From Candidatus Benthortus lauensis (GTDB taxonomy: Archaea; Thermoproteota; Nitrososphaeria_A; Caldarchaeales; Wolframiiraptoraceae), in the NCBI GenBank assembly GCA_021650775.1, contig JAHSRM010000019.1, forward strand, positions 1 through 41,455: 41,455 nucleotides of DNA, in the 5' to 3' direction. Under the pieces are notes generated by a model. That model worked only from the letters and a program-made list of their open reading frames with translations. It had not been told where the DNA came from and searched no databases. Of this stretch, positions 1 to 8,722 are shown piece after piece. The position numbers were made by a program, and so were the translations under genes. The stretch's first letter is position 1; the number at the start of each line of letters is the position of its first letter.

Positions 1-1023
1 GACCTGGCGGCTCTGTGCAGGGAGGCGGCCATGAAGTCCATCAGGAGGATACTCCCAAGCATAGACTTCAGCGAGGAGAAGATCTCGCCCGAGATACTTG
101 ATAACCTGGTCGTGACGATGAAGGACTTCCTCGACGCATTCAAGGAGATTACGCCCACGGCCCTCAGGGAGGTTGAGATAGAGGTTCCAAGCGTCAGGTG
201 GGAGGATGTCGGCGGACTCAACGACATAAAGCAGAAGCTAATCGAGGCCGTTGAATGGCCCCTCAAGTATCCGGAGAAGTTCGAGAAGTTCGGCATCAAG
301 CCTCCCAAAGGAATCCTGCTATACGGGCCTCCAGGATGCGGGAAGACCCTCCTAGCGAAAGCCATAGCGACCGAGAGCGAGGCGAACTTCATCTCCGTCA
401 AGGGACCCGAGATATTCAACAAGTGGGTCGGTGAGTCCGAGAAGGCGATAAGGGAGATATTCAGGAAGGCGAGGCAGGCGTCGCCCTGCATAGTCTTCTT
501 CGACGAGATAGAGTCCGTCATCCCGAGGAAGGATGCCGTGGACGACTCCTCAGGCGTGACAAACAGGGTTGCGAGCCAACTGCTGGCCGAGATAGATGGA
601 ATCGAGGACCTCTCCGACGTGATAGTGATTGGTGCAACCAACCGGCCCGACATAATCGACCCAGCCGCCCTGAGACCCGGCAGATTCGACAGGCTAATCT
701 ACGTCCCGCCCCCGGACGAGAAGGCGAGGCTCCAGATACTCAAGATATACACCAAGAAGATGCCCCTGGCCCCGGAGGTCGATTTGAAGGAGATTGCAGC
801 CAGAACCGAGATGTATTCTGGAGCAGATCTGGCGGCTCTGTGCAGGGAGGCGGCCCTAGCAGCCCTCAGGAGGAACATTGACTCGGAGTATGTTACTAGG
901 AGGGACTTCGAGGAGGCGTTCAAGCTGGTTAAGCCGAGCCTCTCACCCCAGATGCTCAAGGAGTATGAGAAGATGGGAGAGGTGCTGAGATACACTGAGA
1001 AGCCCCTGACCATGATTGGGTGA
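1..1023 (+). CDS. Cdc48/VCP-like AAA+ ATPase, 5' partial
   Basis: The reading frame is open to the first base, so this is the C-terminal part of a longer protein. It starts in the tail of a first AAA domain (DLAALCREAA), passes a linker, and then contains a complete second AAA domain. That domain shows Walker A GPPGCGKT, Walker B IVFFDEIE, and the second region of homology with GATNRPD and RPGRFD. Two AAA modules are typical of archaeal Cdc48/VAT unfoldases, which extract and unfold proteins for the proteasome or recycling. The missing start prevents seeing the N-terminal double-psi barrel domain, so a related two-domain AAA protein is possible. The internal ATG at base 31 is not the true start. 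Bases 1-30 recur almost unchanged at 826-855, the matching end of the second AAA domain. Confidence 0.9.
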   Translation, partial: DLAALCREAAMKSIRRILPSIDFSEEKISPEILDNLVVTMKDFLDAFKEITPTALREVEIEVPSVRWEDVGGLNDIKQKLIEAVEWPLKYPEKFEKFGIKPPKGILLYGPPGCGKTLLAKAIATESEANFISVKGPEIFNKWVGESEKAIREIFRKARQASPCIVFFDEIESVIPRKDAVDDSSGVTNRVASQLLAEIDGIEDLSDVIVIGATNRPDIIDPAALRPGRFDRLIYVPPPDEKARLQILKIYTKKMPLAPEVDLKEIAARTEMYSGADLAALCREAALAALRRNIDSEYVTRRDFEEAFKLVKPSLSPQMLKEYEKMGEVLRYTEKPLTMIG

Positions 1024-1042
1024 CCTTGCCTTGGGCCGTAGG

Positions 1043-1276
1043 ATGGTTAAGCTCGGCGGGGAGATCTATAGCAGGATTATAGAGACCCTTGAGAGGATGG
1101 GTGGGAAGGCGTTGGAGCAGAACCTCCTCGAGGAGCTTAAGAAGAAGAGGGATGTGGAGCTAAGTCTACCAGAGCTGAGGCATATACTGATGAAGCTGGA
1201 GATACATGATAAGGTCAGGGTCCTGAGCCTGGATGAGGAGAGAAAGGTGGTGGAGCTGGTTAAGCGTAGGTCCTAG
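1043..1276 (+). CDS. Small winged-helix-like protein
   Basis: A 77-residue basic protein directly downstream of the Cdc48 gene and probably cotranscribed with it. An upstream TTG at 1016, overlapping the Cdc48 stop, would give 86 residues. I prefer the ATG at 1043 because the helical fold seems to begin with MVKLGGEIYSRI. The pattern of helices followed by a short basic strand pair (HDKVRVLSLDEERKVVELV) resembles a winged helix-turn-helix. I do not recognise the family and cannot say what it binds. Its last bases overlap the 3' end of the convergent FEN-1 gene. Confidence 0.5.
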   Translation: MVKLGGEIYSRIIETLERMGGKALEQNLLEELKKKRDVELSLPELRHILMKLEIHDKVRVLSLDEERKVVELVKRRS

Positions 1277-2307
1277 AGCCAGGCATCGAGGCTCGTTACA
1301 CCCTTCTGCCTCTTGTAGGCCGCCCTAAGCTCCCCCAAGGCCTTCTCAACCCTCTCCTCAGAGAAGTCGTGCTCGCCGCATAGCATATCCTTCACACCAT
1401 CGTAGTCAGGCTCCCTCCACTCAACTACATACTCGTCGGTAACCTTGGGCTTAAGGAAGGCCTCACGAACCTCCTCGGGAGACTTCTCCAAGCTCTTGCC
1501 CAGATGTCTTAAGGCGGCCTCGGCGCTCCCATACTGCTTGACGAGCTTCAGGGCTGTCTTCGGCCCAACCCCCTTCACGCCCTCGCAGTAATCCGTCCCC
1601 ACGAGGATGGCTATGTCTATGAGCTGCTCCCTAGTTATTCCAAGCTCCTCTAGGAGCCTGTCCAAGTAGATTACCTCTGGAACCACCTCGACATACTCCC
1701 TCCTACCCGGAAGCTTCCTCCGACCCACAATCGAGAGGTTTCTCACGAGCCTCGGCGAGCCGAAGAGAAGCGAGTCCATATCCTGGCTTGCGGACGCATA
1801 TGCATCGCCCTTAGAGGCAAGGTGGGCGGCCTGGGCCTCACCCTCACTCGGAGCCTGGACCACGGGTATACCCATCAGCTGGAGAAGCCTCTTGGAGCTC
1901 TCTACTATGTATTGGTTTAGTGTCGCGGCTTGCTGCGCGTATTTCCTGGCCTCCTCCAGCCTCCCCTCTCTAAGCGCCCGTTCATAGAGTTCCGCGGCCT
2001 CGCTCCTACGCTCCTCCCTCCTCTCAACCGTCTCCCTCTTAAGCTCCGGGGGTCTGCCATCATAGACGTAGATGGGCTTGAGCCCGGCCTTAAGGAAGTT
2101 AATCGTCCTGAAGAACATGCCGCTGAGGTGGCTGGTAATCCTACCCCTGTGGTCCATTAGGGGCCTACCGTCAGGCCCACGGATAACCGTGATGAACTGG
2201 TAGAGGATGTTGTATGCGTCGAATGCTATGGCCTTGCCGGTCAGGTCCTCGAGCCTAATCCTCTCAACAGCCCTCTCGGGGATTATGTCCCCAAGCTTAA
2301 CCCCCAT
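1273..2307 (-). CDS. fen: Flap endonuclease 1
   Basis: Structure-specific nuclease that removes 5' flaps during Okazaki-fragment maturation and base excision repair. The start is set at the ATG giving MGVKLGDIIP, the canonical FEN-1 N-terminus, for 344 residues; the frame continues upstream but without homology. The N and I regions are visible: AFDAYNILYQF, VYDGRPP, then SEGEAQAAHLASKGDAYASA with acidic metal ligands, SQDMDSLLFG, and the helix-hairpin-helix GTDYCEGVKGVGPKTALKL. The C-terminus QKGVTSLDAWL is a plausible PCNA-binding PIP box. It is divergent from the acyl-CoA dehydrogenase gene, with about 50 bases between the two starts. Confidence 0.95.
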   Translation of the reverse strand: MGVKLGDIIPERAVERIRLEDLTGKAIAFDAYNILYQFITVIRGPDGRPLMDHRGRITSHLSGMFFRTINFLKAGLKPIYVYDGRPPELKRETVERREERRSEAAELYERALREGRLEEARKYAQQAATLNQYIVESSKRLLQLMGIPVVQAPSEGEAQAAHLASKGDAYASASQDMDSLLFGSPRLVRNLSIVGRRKLPGRREYVEVVPEVIYLDRLLEELGITREQLIDIAILVGTDYCEGVKGVGPKTALKLVKQYGSAEAALRHLGKSLEKSPEEVREAFLKPKVTDEYVVEWREPDYDGVKDMLCGEHDFSEERVEKALGELRAAYKRQKGVTSLDAWL

Positions 2308-2359
2308 GAGACCCTCACCCGAGACATCGCCTAAGAAGTAGATAAAGCTACCCTCCCAC

Positions 2360-3610
2360 ATGGATAGAGTTTTATCCCCCAGAGTGAATCTTCCAAGGTG
2401 GTTCGGCTTGGACTACCTACTGGATGAGGAGAAGAGACTGTATAGGAAGGGTGTCAGGGAGTTTCTGGAGCGTGAGCTTGAGCCGCACTCCGAGAGGATT
2501 GACAGGGAGGGACGTATCCCGAGGGAGGTGGTGAGGAGGCTCGGCGAATACGGGCTGCTCGGAATCACGTTATCGGAGGAGTATGGGGGAGCTGGCGTGG
2601 ACTATCTTACGGCAGCCTTGGTAGCAGAGGAGATAGGTAGGGCCGACATAAGCCTGGCAACCGCAGTCTATTACCTGCTCCAGGCGAGTTGGGGCAAGAT
2701 TCTGGAGAAGTTTGGGAGAAGGGAGGTTAGGGACGAGTTTCTCCCAAGGATAGTTAGGGGTGAGTGGTTCATAGGGATAGCCTCGACAGAGCCGCATGGA
2801 GGCTCGGATGTAGCTAACCTGAGGACCATGGTCTCGTTCACGGGCGATAGGTTCAGGGTCAGGGGAGAGAAGATGTTTATCAGCGGTGTGAGGGAGGCAG
2901 GGGAGATGGGCGGGGGCTTCATAACCATAATGAGGCATGAGCCAGGCGGAGGGCATAGGGGATTAACCGCCGCCGTAACGACCCTGGATAAGGAGGGCGT
3001 GGAGACAGGGCTGATAGAGAATATGGGCAGGACAGGAATATCGACCGGATACATCAGGTATAATGACGCTGAATACCCAATCCAATACCTTCTCGGAAAC
3101 CCTGGAGACGGGTTCTACATAGCCATGGAGGGATTCAACCTGGCCCGACCCCTGGTGGCCGCAGCATGTATAGGAGCGGCGGAGAAAGCCCTGGAACTCG
3201 GTATAAGGTTCCTCAAGGAGAGGACGGCCTTTGGAAGACCTCTGGCGAAGTTCGAGGCCCTCCAATTCGAGGCCGTCGAGGACCACGTAAGATTGGGTAT
3301 GGCCCGGGACCTGGTGTATAAGGCTGCGTGGATGCTTGACGAGCACTATGGGAAGGGGAAGTTTAGTGTGGGTGAGGTGAACAAGTATGCTGCTGCGGCC
3401 AAGTGGGTGGCGGCCGAGACCGCCTACCAGGTCTTCACCCACGTTATGATGTGGCATGGGGCTCTGGGCTATTCGAGGGAGCTTCCCTTGGAGAGGGGGC
3501 TTAGGGGTGTTATGTCGTATCTGGTGGGGGCGGAGGGTGCGATAAACGTGATGAAGCTTATCGTTGGGAGGGAGCTGTTCGGCAGGGAATACATGCCTAC
3601 CAAGAGTTGA
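2360..3610 (+). CDS. Acyl-CoA dehydrogenase
   Basis: FAD-dependent alpha,beta-desaturation of an acyl-CoA thioester, 416 residues, the normal length. The N-terminal helical domain has LLDEEKRLYRKGVREFLERE. The middle domain carries the family signature around FIGIASTEPHGGSDV. The C-terminal helical domain has RTAFGRPLAKFEALQF and the distal VGAEGAINVMKLIVGREL, where the Glu of GAEG sits at the position of the catalytic base in several subfamilies. Chain length preference cannot be read from the sequence. No electron-transferring flavoprotein or other beta-oxidation gene is adjacent, so the electron acceptor is not shown. The start ATG lies opposite the FEN-1 promoter region. Confidence 0.9.
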   Translation: MDRVLSPRVNLPRWFGLDYLLDEEKRLYRKGVREFLERELEPHSERIDREGRIPREVVRRLGEYGLLGITLSEEYGGAGVDYLTAALVAEEIGRADISLATAVYYLLQASWGKILEKFGRREVRDEFLPRIVRGEWFIGIASTEPHGGSDVANLRTMVSFTGDRFRVRGEKMFISGVREAGEMGGGFITIMRHEPGGGHRGLTAAVTTLDKEGVETGLIENMGRTGISTGYIRYNDAEYPIQYLLGNPGDGFYIAMEGFNLARPLVAAACIGAAEKALELGIRFLKERTAFGRPLAKFEALQFEAVEDHVRLGMARDLVYKAAWMLDEHYGKGKFSVGEVNKYAAAAKWVAAETAYQVFTHVMMWHGALGYSRELPLERGLRGVMSYLVGAEGAINVMKLIVGRELFGREYMPTKS

Positions 3611-3616
3611 GGATGG

Positions 3617-4630
3617 CTATGATGCGACCTCCATGTCTATCGCCCACGTGTATGTTCTGGGAGCGGTCTCCATCACCCTCCTTACACCGAGGAGCCTGAG
3701 GTCCCTCCGAGCCTTCTCGGCAATCCTCCCAATCTCCTTAAACGCCTCCTCCGAGTCCACGCCATTCCAATAGAGATGGATTACCGTCCCAGCCCTACTC
3801 CTCCTCAAGGCTATCGGGAGATACTTGAGCGAGTCCCTTGGAAGATCCATTATGATTCTGTCGAACGTCTCGTCCAGCCTCTTGAGGATGTCGCCCACGT
3901 TCCCCCAGATTGCCTTGACCCTGCCCTCCACCCTGTTCAGCCTTATGTTCTCTACTAGGTATCTGTAGGCCTCCGGGTTGAGTTCTATCGCTAGAACCTC
4001 CACGTCCGGCTGGAGCCTGGCTATCAGTATGCTGAATGGCCCGACTCCTGCGAACATGTCCAGCACCTTCTCGCCTGGTTTGACCATCCTCGCCACCCTG
4101 AGTCTCTCGCCGCTCATCCTTGGGTTGAAGAACATCTTGGCCAGGTCCAGCTTGTAGGTGCATCCATGCTCCCTGTGGGTTGTCTCGGTGGCCCCTGAGC
4201 CCGCTATGACCCTCAGCTCCCTTACACGGAATACCCCCCTCGTCCCCCCCTTGGCGAGAACGGTCCTGACCCTTGGGTGAAGCCTCATGAGAGCCTCGCC
4301 CACAGCCCTCTCATAGCCCCTAAGCTCCCTCGGAAGCTCTATCACCGCAACCTCCCCGACCACATCATACGAGGAGGGAACCTTCCCGAGAAGCTCCATG
4401 GGAATCACTCCCTCCAAGGCCTCCCTGAGGGTCCTGGGGCCCGCCGCCCGCTCCTCGAACTCCTCCTCCAAGACCTCGCCCAACCCCTCCCCACCGGTCA
4501 CCGGGAAATAGACGTATCCATCCCTCTCGAAGGGCTTGTAGCGTGGGTCTAGTAGCCCCTCCCTGGCCAGCCTCCGCCTAACCTCCTCGGCATCATCCCT
4601 CCGAACCCTCACGCAAGGCCTCCTAACCAA
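3617..4630 (-). CDS. trm5: tRNA (guanine37-N1)-methyltransferase Trm5
   Basis: SAM-dependent enzyme making m1G37 next to the anticodon, which prevents frameshifting. The 337-residue protein has an N-terminal region, a middle region with [20 protein letters not shown] and [14 protein letters not shown] (typical of Trm5/TYW2), and a Rossmann domain with [15 protein letters not shown] as SAM motif I and LAIELNPEA as motif II. The NPPY-like catalytic loop reads MDLPRDS. The start is a TTG giving [11 protein letters not shown]; no ATG is available nearby. It ends seven bases from the acyl-CoA dehydrogenase stop, in a convergent arrangement. A TYW2-like relative is the main alternative, but the MDLP loop favours Trm5. 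Confidence 0.9.
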   Translation of the reverse strand: MVRRPCVRVRRDDAEEVRRRLAREGLLDPRYKPFERDGYVYFPVTGGEGLGEVLEEEFEERAAGPRTLREALEGVIPMELLGKVPSSYDVVGEVAVIELPRELRGYERAVGEALMRLHPRVRTVLAKGGTRGVFRVRELRVIAGSGATETTHREHGCTYKLDLAKMFFNPRMSGERLRVARMVKPGEKVLDMFAGVGPFSILIARLQPDVEVLAIELNPEAYRYLVENIRLNRVEGRVKAIWGNVGDILKRLDETFDRIIMDLPRDSLKYLPIALRRSRAGTVIHLYWNGVDSEEAFKEIGRIAEKARRDLRLLGVRRVMETAPRTYTWAIDMEVAS

Positions 4631-4684
4631 GCCCGGTTATCCTTGGTAGAGGTTTTCTATTAGGGTGCCGCCTATATCCGGGGG

Positions 4685-4957
4685 ATGGGGGCGAGGGAGG
4701 CTCTGGAGAGGGCCGTGGAGGAGTATAACAGGTATAGGAGGCCTGAGGCCGTTGCCAGGCTTCTAAGGGTCGAGGGAGACGAGGCCCTCCTAGAGTTCAC
4801 GGGAAGCTTCTGCGAGACCTGCGGCGTGTATGACTGGCTGGAGGACTTCGTCTATGAGGTGAGGGGCCTTAACCTGGGCTTGGACGCCGAGATAGAGGCC
4901 TGCCGTAGGCTCTCAGACGACGCCTTCCTGGTCAAGATTAGGCTGAGGCAGGCCTAG
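4685..4957 (+). CDS. Orphan small CxxC protein
   Basis: A 90-residue acidic protein I do not recognise. The only striking feature is a CETC pair inside FTGSFCETCGVYDWLEDF, followed by a third Cys in EIEACRRL, so a metal or redox role is possible but unproven. The rest alternates helices and strands, consistent with a small alpha/beta fold. The ATG follows a short G-rich stretch and a CTATAT patch about 15 bases upstream. It lies just upstream of PINA on the same strand, with 63 bases between them, so the two may be cotranscribed. Confidence 0.65.
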   Translation: MGAREALERAVEEYNRYRRPEAVARLLRVEGDEALLEFTGSFCETCGVYDWLEDFVYEVRGLNLGLDAEIEACRRLSDDAFLVKIRLRQA

Positions 4958-5020
4958 GGGCCTTCAGTTGGTTTATTAGATGGCTCCGGGAAGGGGTGGG
5001 CGTTAGAGAGTGGGTTAGGG

Positions 5021-6541
5021 TTGAAGGAGGCCCCTGTTCTCCCAGACCTGTCGGCAATCCAGCTCAAGGCAGCCGCATACCTAGTCAGGGCTGGGAAGGT
5101 CTCGGGCAAGGTCCTGATACACCGCCGCCTCCTCGAGGAGATCGAGTCCCAGGCCTCTGGAGGTGATGTGGTGGCGGTCGAGGGGCTGAACGAGCTTAGG
5201 AGCGCATGCGGGGAGAGGGGGCTGGAGCTGGAGTATGTGGGCGAGGCCGGGGAGGGGAAGGCCTCGAGGCTCATGATACTCGAGGACGCCTCCAGGAGGG
5301 GTGCCAAGATACTTACCTGCGACCCCGTGACAGCCAGGATGGCCGAGTCCATGGGAATCGAGCTAATCTATGAGCTTCCTCCACCCCCATTCACCATAAA
5401 GGAGCTCTTCGGAGACGATGTGATGAGTGTCCACCTGAAGGAGGGGCTTCCACCGAGGGTTAAGAGGGGTGTCCCAGGTAGGTGGAGGTTCGAGGACGTC
5501 AGGGAGGAGCCGCTTAGGAGGGAGGAGATAGAGCTTGTGATAGCCCACCTCATGAGGGAGGCATACGAGAGCTTCGGCTCAGACGCCTTCCTAGAGATAG
5601 ATGAACCGGGTGTGAGGATATTCCAGTTAAGGCAGTATAGGGTGGTGGTCACCAGGCCCCCCTTCTCCGACGGATTCGAGCTTACGGTCGTGAGGCCCAT
5701 AGTTAAGCGGAGCCTAAGGGACTACTATCTCCCAGGAGAGGTCCTGGATAGGCTTGAGACCCAGGCCGAGGGAATCCTGATAGCGGGGCCGCCTGGGATG
5801 GGTAAATCGACCTTCGCCCAAGCCTTGGCTGAGCACTACAAGGAGCTGAACAAGGTGGTCAAGACGATTGAGAGCCCGAGGGACCTCTCGGTCTCAGCCG
5901 ACATAACCCAATACTCCAAGTCGGCTGCCAAGGGAAGCGAGCTACACGACGTCCTACTCCTAAGCCGCCCAGACTACACCATCTTCGACGAGATACGTGG
6001 ACCCGAGGACTTCGACCTATTCATAGACCTGAGGCTCGCAGGCATAGGGATGGTCGGGGTAATCCATGCAACGACCCCGATAGACGCTATACAGAGGATA
6101 GCCAACAAGGTGGATGTAGGAGTCCTCCCATCGATAATAGACACGGTGATCTTCATGGATAAGGGCGAGGTCTCGGAGATCTATGTCCTCGAGATGACGG
6201 TCAAGGTTCCTGCGGGGCTGAGGAGGGCGGACCTGGCCAGGCCCACAGTCATAGTCAGGGACTTCATGTCAGGTGAGCCAAGATACGAGCTATACGTCTT
6301 CGGGGAGAGAACCTTCGTCGTCCCAGTCAAGAAGGAGGAGGCAGAGGCAAGGGTCCCAGAGAGGAAGATAGCCCAGCTCCTCCAGAAACACATACCCGAC
6401 TTCAGCATAGAGGCGGAGGGAAACCTCGTCAGAATCTTCATACCAGAACGCTACTACCGAACCTACATCAAGAAAGTCCAGAACAAGCTCCTAAAACTCG
6501 CCAGAAGATACAGCCTAAACCTCCAAGCCTTCCCAAGATAA
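5021..6541 (+). CDS. PINA-type PIN-domain ATPase
   Basis: A 506-residue protein with three parts. Residues 1-125 form a PIN-like domain, with PDLSAI supplying Asp9 and TCDP supplying Asp101. The ATPase of the PilT/VirB11 type has Walker A GPPGMGKS at about 256-263, an acidic FDEIRGPEDF and HATTPIDAI. A KH domain occupies about 440-506. This order is that of PINA, a hexameric ATPase studied in Sulfolobus that works with Holliday-junction proteins. The start is TTG; there is no ATG upstream in an otherwise open frame, and this start places the PIN Asp at the expected depth. There are no pilin genes around, which argues against a secretion role. Confidence 0.88.
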   Translation: MKEAPVLPDLSAIQLKAAAYLVRAGKVSGKVLIHRRLLEEIESQASGGDVVAVEGLNELRSACGERGLELEYVGEAGEGKASRLMILEDASRRGAKILTCDPVTARMAESMGIELIYELPPPPFTIKELFGDDVMSVHLKEGLPPRVKRGVPGRWRFEDVREEPLRREEIELVIAHLMREAYESFGSDAFLEIDEPGVRIFQLRQYRVVVTRPPFSDGFELTVVRPIVKRSLRDYYLPGEVLDRLETQAEGILIAGPPGMGKSTFAQALAEHYKELNKVVKTIESPRDLSVSADITQYSKSAAKGSELHDVLLLSRPDYTIFDEIRGPEDFDLFIDLRLAGIGMVGVIHATTPIDAIQRIANKVDVGVLPSIIDTVIFMDKGEVSEIYVLEMTVKVPAGLRRADLARPTVIVRDFMSGEPRYELYVFGERTFVVPVKKEEAEARVPERKIAQLLQKHIPDFSIEAEGNLVRIFIPERYYRTYIKKVQNKLLKLARRYSLNLQAFPR

Positions 6542-6574
6542 AGAGAAAAATAGACCGAAGCCCCTCCTTTTTAC

Positions 6575-6630
6575 GGCGATGATGTATTCCGCCTTCTGAT
6601 TGGTGATGAGCGGTGAATACCGCTGAGCTA
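6575..6630 (+). ncRNA. Probable C/D box sRNA
   Basis: The gap between PINA and the next gene contains the full box order of an archaeal 2'-O-methylation guide. C box ATGATGT is at 6579-6585 (one mismatch from RUGAUGA), D' box CTGA at 6596-6599, a perfect C' box GTGATGA at 6603-6609, and D box CTGA at 6623-6626. The D'-C' spacer is 3 nt. The guide before D is 13 nt (6610-6622) and before D' 10 nt (6586-6595). By the N-plus-five rule the D guide predicts methylation of the A in target CGGUAUUCACCGC. The D' guide predicts the C in AAGGCGGAAU. The terminal stem is weak (two pairs). The target molecule is not identified. Confidence 0.6.
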
Positions 6631-6665
6631 ACATCCTTATTTTATGTGGGTGTCTTGGAGGGTTG

Positions 6666-7211
6666 ATGGATTTTGGGGGGTGGCTGGGTAGGAGGACCCT
6701 GATTGTGGGTGAGGCTGGGTCTGGTAAGACGAGGGTTCTGGCATCCTTCCTCGACTACCTGTTGGAGAGGGTTCCCTCCAGGGAGATAACGGTCATCGAC
6801 ATGGCTCCCAGGCGTGTCAAGGGGGTGGGAGGCCTCCTGGAAGACTACACGCCAAGCGTCTGGAGGGTGAGGTATCTGCGTCCATGGAAGATTACTCCCC
6901 CACGGCTCACGGGCAGAACATCCGAGGAAGTTAAGAGGTATGCGTGGGAGAACAGGGAGGCCCTCGAACCCCTCCTAGAAGAGTATCTATCCAAGCCGAC
7001 CCCAACCCTACTAATCAACGACATAACAATATACCTCCACGCAGGAAGCACCGAAAGAATCAAGCAGATGATTACACACGCCAGCACCTTCGCAGCCACC
7101 GCCTACAAGGGTATTAGGCTACAGGATGACAAAGGCTCCAGCATATCCCGCAGGGAAAGGGAGGAGCTGGAGAGGCTTGTAGAGCTTATGGACCAGGTGG
7201 TCGAGGTCTAA
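6666..7211 (+). CDS. P-loop NTPase of unknown role
   Basis: A 182-residue protein with Walker A GEAGSGKT near the N-terminus and a hydrophobic strand ending in acid, TPTLLINDITIYL, that could be Walker B. The N-terminal MDFGGWLGRRTLIVGEAG suggests a compact single-domain ATPase or GTPase. The ATG at 6666 is preferred over the adjacent TTG. A GGAGGG stretch just upstream could serve as ribosome binding site, and TTATTTTATG upstream could be the TATA element. It ends nine bases before the convergent thiDN stop. I do not recognise the family. Confidence 0.7.
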   Translation: MDFGGWLGRRTLIVGEAGSGKTRVLASFLDYLLERVPSREITVIDMAPRRVKGVGGLLEDYTPSVWRVRYLRPWKITPPRLTGRTSEEVKRYAWENREALEPLLEEYLSKPTPTLLINDITIYLHAGSTERIKQMITHASTFAATAYKGIRLQDDKGSSISRREREELERLVELMDQVVEV

Positions 7212-7219
7212 CATCCGCC

Positions 7220-8566
7220 TTATTTCAGGGTCTTTAGGAGCTGCTCTATCTTTGTGATTACCTCCATGGGGTTTCTTCCGAGGACCACGGCCATAGGCTC
7301 CTTCCCCCAGTCTCCCGTATGGTATATCAGGTCAGGAACCTTTCCCTCGTTCCTCTTTATGGCTGCCTCGGTTCCCCAAGGTATGGTGGCCCCCTCCCTT
7401 GACTTCACCTCAGGCGGCTCCTCCCTCCTATCATAGCTACTCACACTCCATCCAAGCCTCCTAGCGGCCTCCACCACATCCTCCCCATACCGTATGTTCA
7501 TGGCGGACCTCATATCGGGGTCAAACCTCATGGCTGTTAGGACTGCTTTGGCTACGTGGCGTGAGGCTCCGAACCATGGGCATGAGGAGGCCCTGGCCCT
7601 ATCATCCAGCCTAACTATCCTCCCTGGAACACCCGCAACATGCTCCAGCCCCGAGGCACCCTCTATCGCATATACCAGGTTGGACTGGGACTCTGGTATG
7701 AGGTTGACTAATCCCTCCAGCCCCTCAACCCTCCTCAAGGCATCTCTCATCACCTCCAAGACCCTAAGCTTCCTAGACTCCTCGACAACCCTGCCCGTGG
7801 GATTAACAGGTCCATGCCCTTTCCCTAGGGGGAGGCCATACCTTATGGCGTCGTAGACGAACTGCTTGGCGACCTCCACAGCCTCGGGTATCCCCTTACC
7901 CTTGGCCAGCTCGGCCGCTATGGCAGATGCGAAGGTGCATCCAGTCCCGTGGGTGTTCCTCGAATCGATTCTCGGGGAGACATACTCCCTGAACTCGCCG
8001 TCCATGTAGAGGACATCGACCACCCTCTCGCCCTCAAGGTGACCTCCCTTAACCACCACAGCCCTGGGGCCGAGCGAGGCTATGGCCTCCGCAGCCCTCC
8101 TCTGGCCCTCCAAGTCCCTGACCCTAACACCTGACAAAGCCTCTGCCTCCCGTGCATTAGGGGTAACCACCGTGGCCATGGGTAGGAGCCTCTCCATCAG
8201 GGTCTTCCTGGCATCCTCCCTAAGGAGGGGTGCACCGCTCTTAGCCACCATAACCGGGTCCACCACCAAGGGCGCCTCAACACCCTCAAGCTCCTCGGCC
8301 ACGGCCTCGATGATCTCCGACGTGTGGAGCATCCCGGTCTTAACCGCATCCACCCCAATATCCCCTACAACCACCCGAATCTGCTCCCTAACCAACTCCA
8401 CGGGAACATCATGAACCATCGTAACCCCCACAGTATTCTGGGCAGTAATCGCTGTAACAGCACTCATCCCATGAACCCCAAGGGCCGCAAAAGCCTTCAA
8501 GTCAGCCTGAATCCCCGCACCACCCCCAGAATCCGAGCCAGCCACAGTCAAAGCCCTAGCAACCAT
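7220..8566 (-). CDS. thiDN: Bifunctional HMP(-P) kinase / thiamine-phosphate synthase ThiD-ThiN
   Basis: A fusion protein of 448 residues. The first roughly 265 residues are ThiD, which phosphorylates hydroxymethylpyrimidine twice: AGSDSGGGAGIQADLKAF is the substrate loop and NTHGTGCTFASAIAAELA the ATP/anion hole. The remaining part is ThiN, the archaeal thiamine-phosphate synthase, with LVNLIPESQSNLVYAI and DDRARASSCPWFGASRH. The ATG at 8566 is chosen because MVARALTVAGSDS fits the ThiD N-terminus; two TTG codons lie just upstream. With thiW and ykoEDC in the same window it points to salvage of both thiamine halves. Its promoter region is shared with the CRISPR leader. I saw no TPP riboswitch in the 5' region. 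Confidence 0.93.
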   Translation of the reverse strand: MVARALTVAGSDSGGGAGIQADLKAFAALGVHGMSAVTAITAQNTVGVTMVHDVPVELVREQIRVVVGDIGVDAVKTGMLHTSEIIEAVAEELEGVEAPLVVDPVMVAKSGAPLLREDARKTLMERLLPMATVVTPNAREAEALSGVRVRDLEGQRRAAEAIASLGPRAVVVKGGHLEGERVVDVLYMDGEFREYVSPRIDSRNTHGTGCTFASAIAAELAKGKGIPEAVEVAKQFVYDAIRYGLPLGKGHGPVNPTGRVVEESRKLRVLEVMRDALRRVEGLEGLVNLIPESQSNLVYAIEGASGLEHVAGVPGRIVRLDDRARASSCPWFGASRHVAKAVLTAMRFDPDMRSAMNIRYGEDVVEAARRLGWSVSSYDRREEPPEVKSREGATIPWGTEAAIKRNEGKVPDLIYHTGDWGKEPMAVVLGRNPMEVITKIEQLLKTLK

Positions 8567-8657
8567 CAACAAAACCCCAAAGAAAACACCCTAAAAACCC
8601 CTACCCACGGCAACCACCAAAAATAAGTTTAAATAGAAGCGAACATCCCTTAAATAC

Positions 8658-8682
8658 GAATCCCCGGAAAGGGGCTTGAACC
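8658..8682 (+). repeat. Leader pseudo-repeat 1
   Basis: Same layout as a CRISPR repeat but different stem bases: GAAT, stem CCCC, loop GGAAA, stem GGGG, then CTTGAACC, for 25 nt. The real repeats have GAA, stem TCTC, loop AAAGA, stem GAGA, then GTTGAAAG. It begins exactly 40 bases before pseudo-repeat 2 and at the start site predicted from the upstream TATA element. Confidence 0.6.
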
Positions 8683-8697
8683 AACCCACCAGAAAAA

Positions 8698-8722
8698 GAA
8701 TGCCCAGAAAGGGCCTAAAACC
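8698..8722 (+). repeat. Leader pseudo-repeat 2
   Basis: GAAT, stem GCCC, loop AGAAA, stem GGGC, then CTAAAACC, for 25 nt. Four-base stem, five-base A-rich loop and eight-base tail match both pseudo-repeat 1 and the true repeats, while the stem sequence differs with both arms changed together. It begins exactly 40 bases before the first true repeat. Confidence 0.6.

Noticed and set aside
2570-3457. Long antisense frames inside the acyl-CoA dehydrogenase gene
   Set aside because: Shadows of a GC-rich coding sequence; the plus-strand protein has full family motifs.
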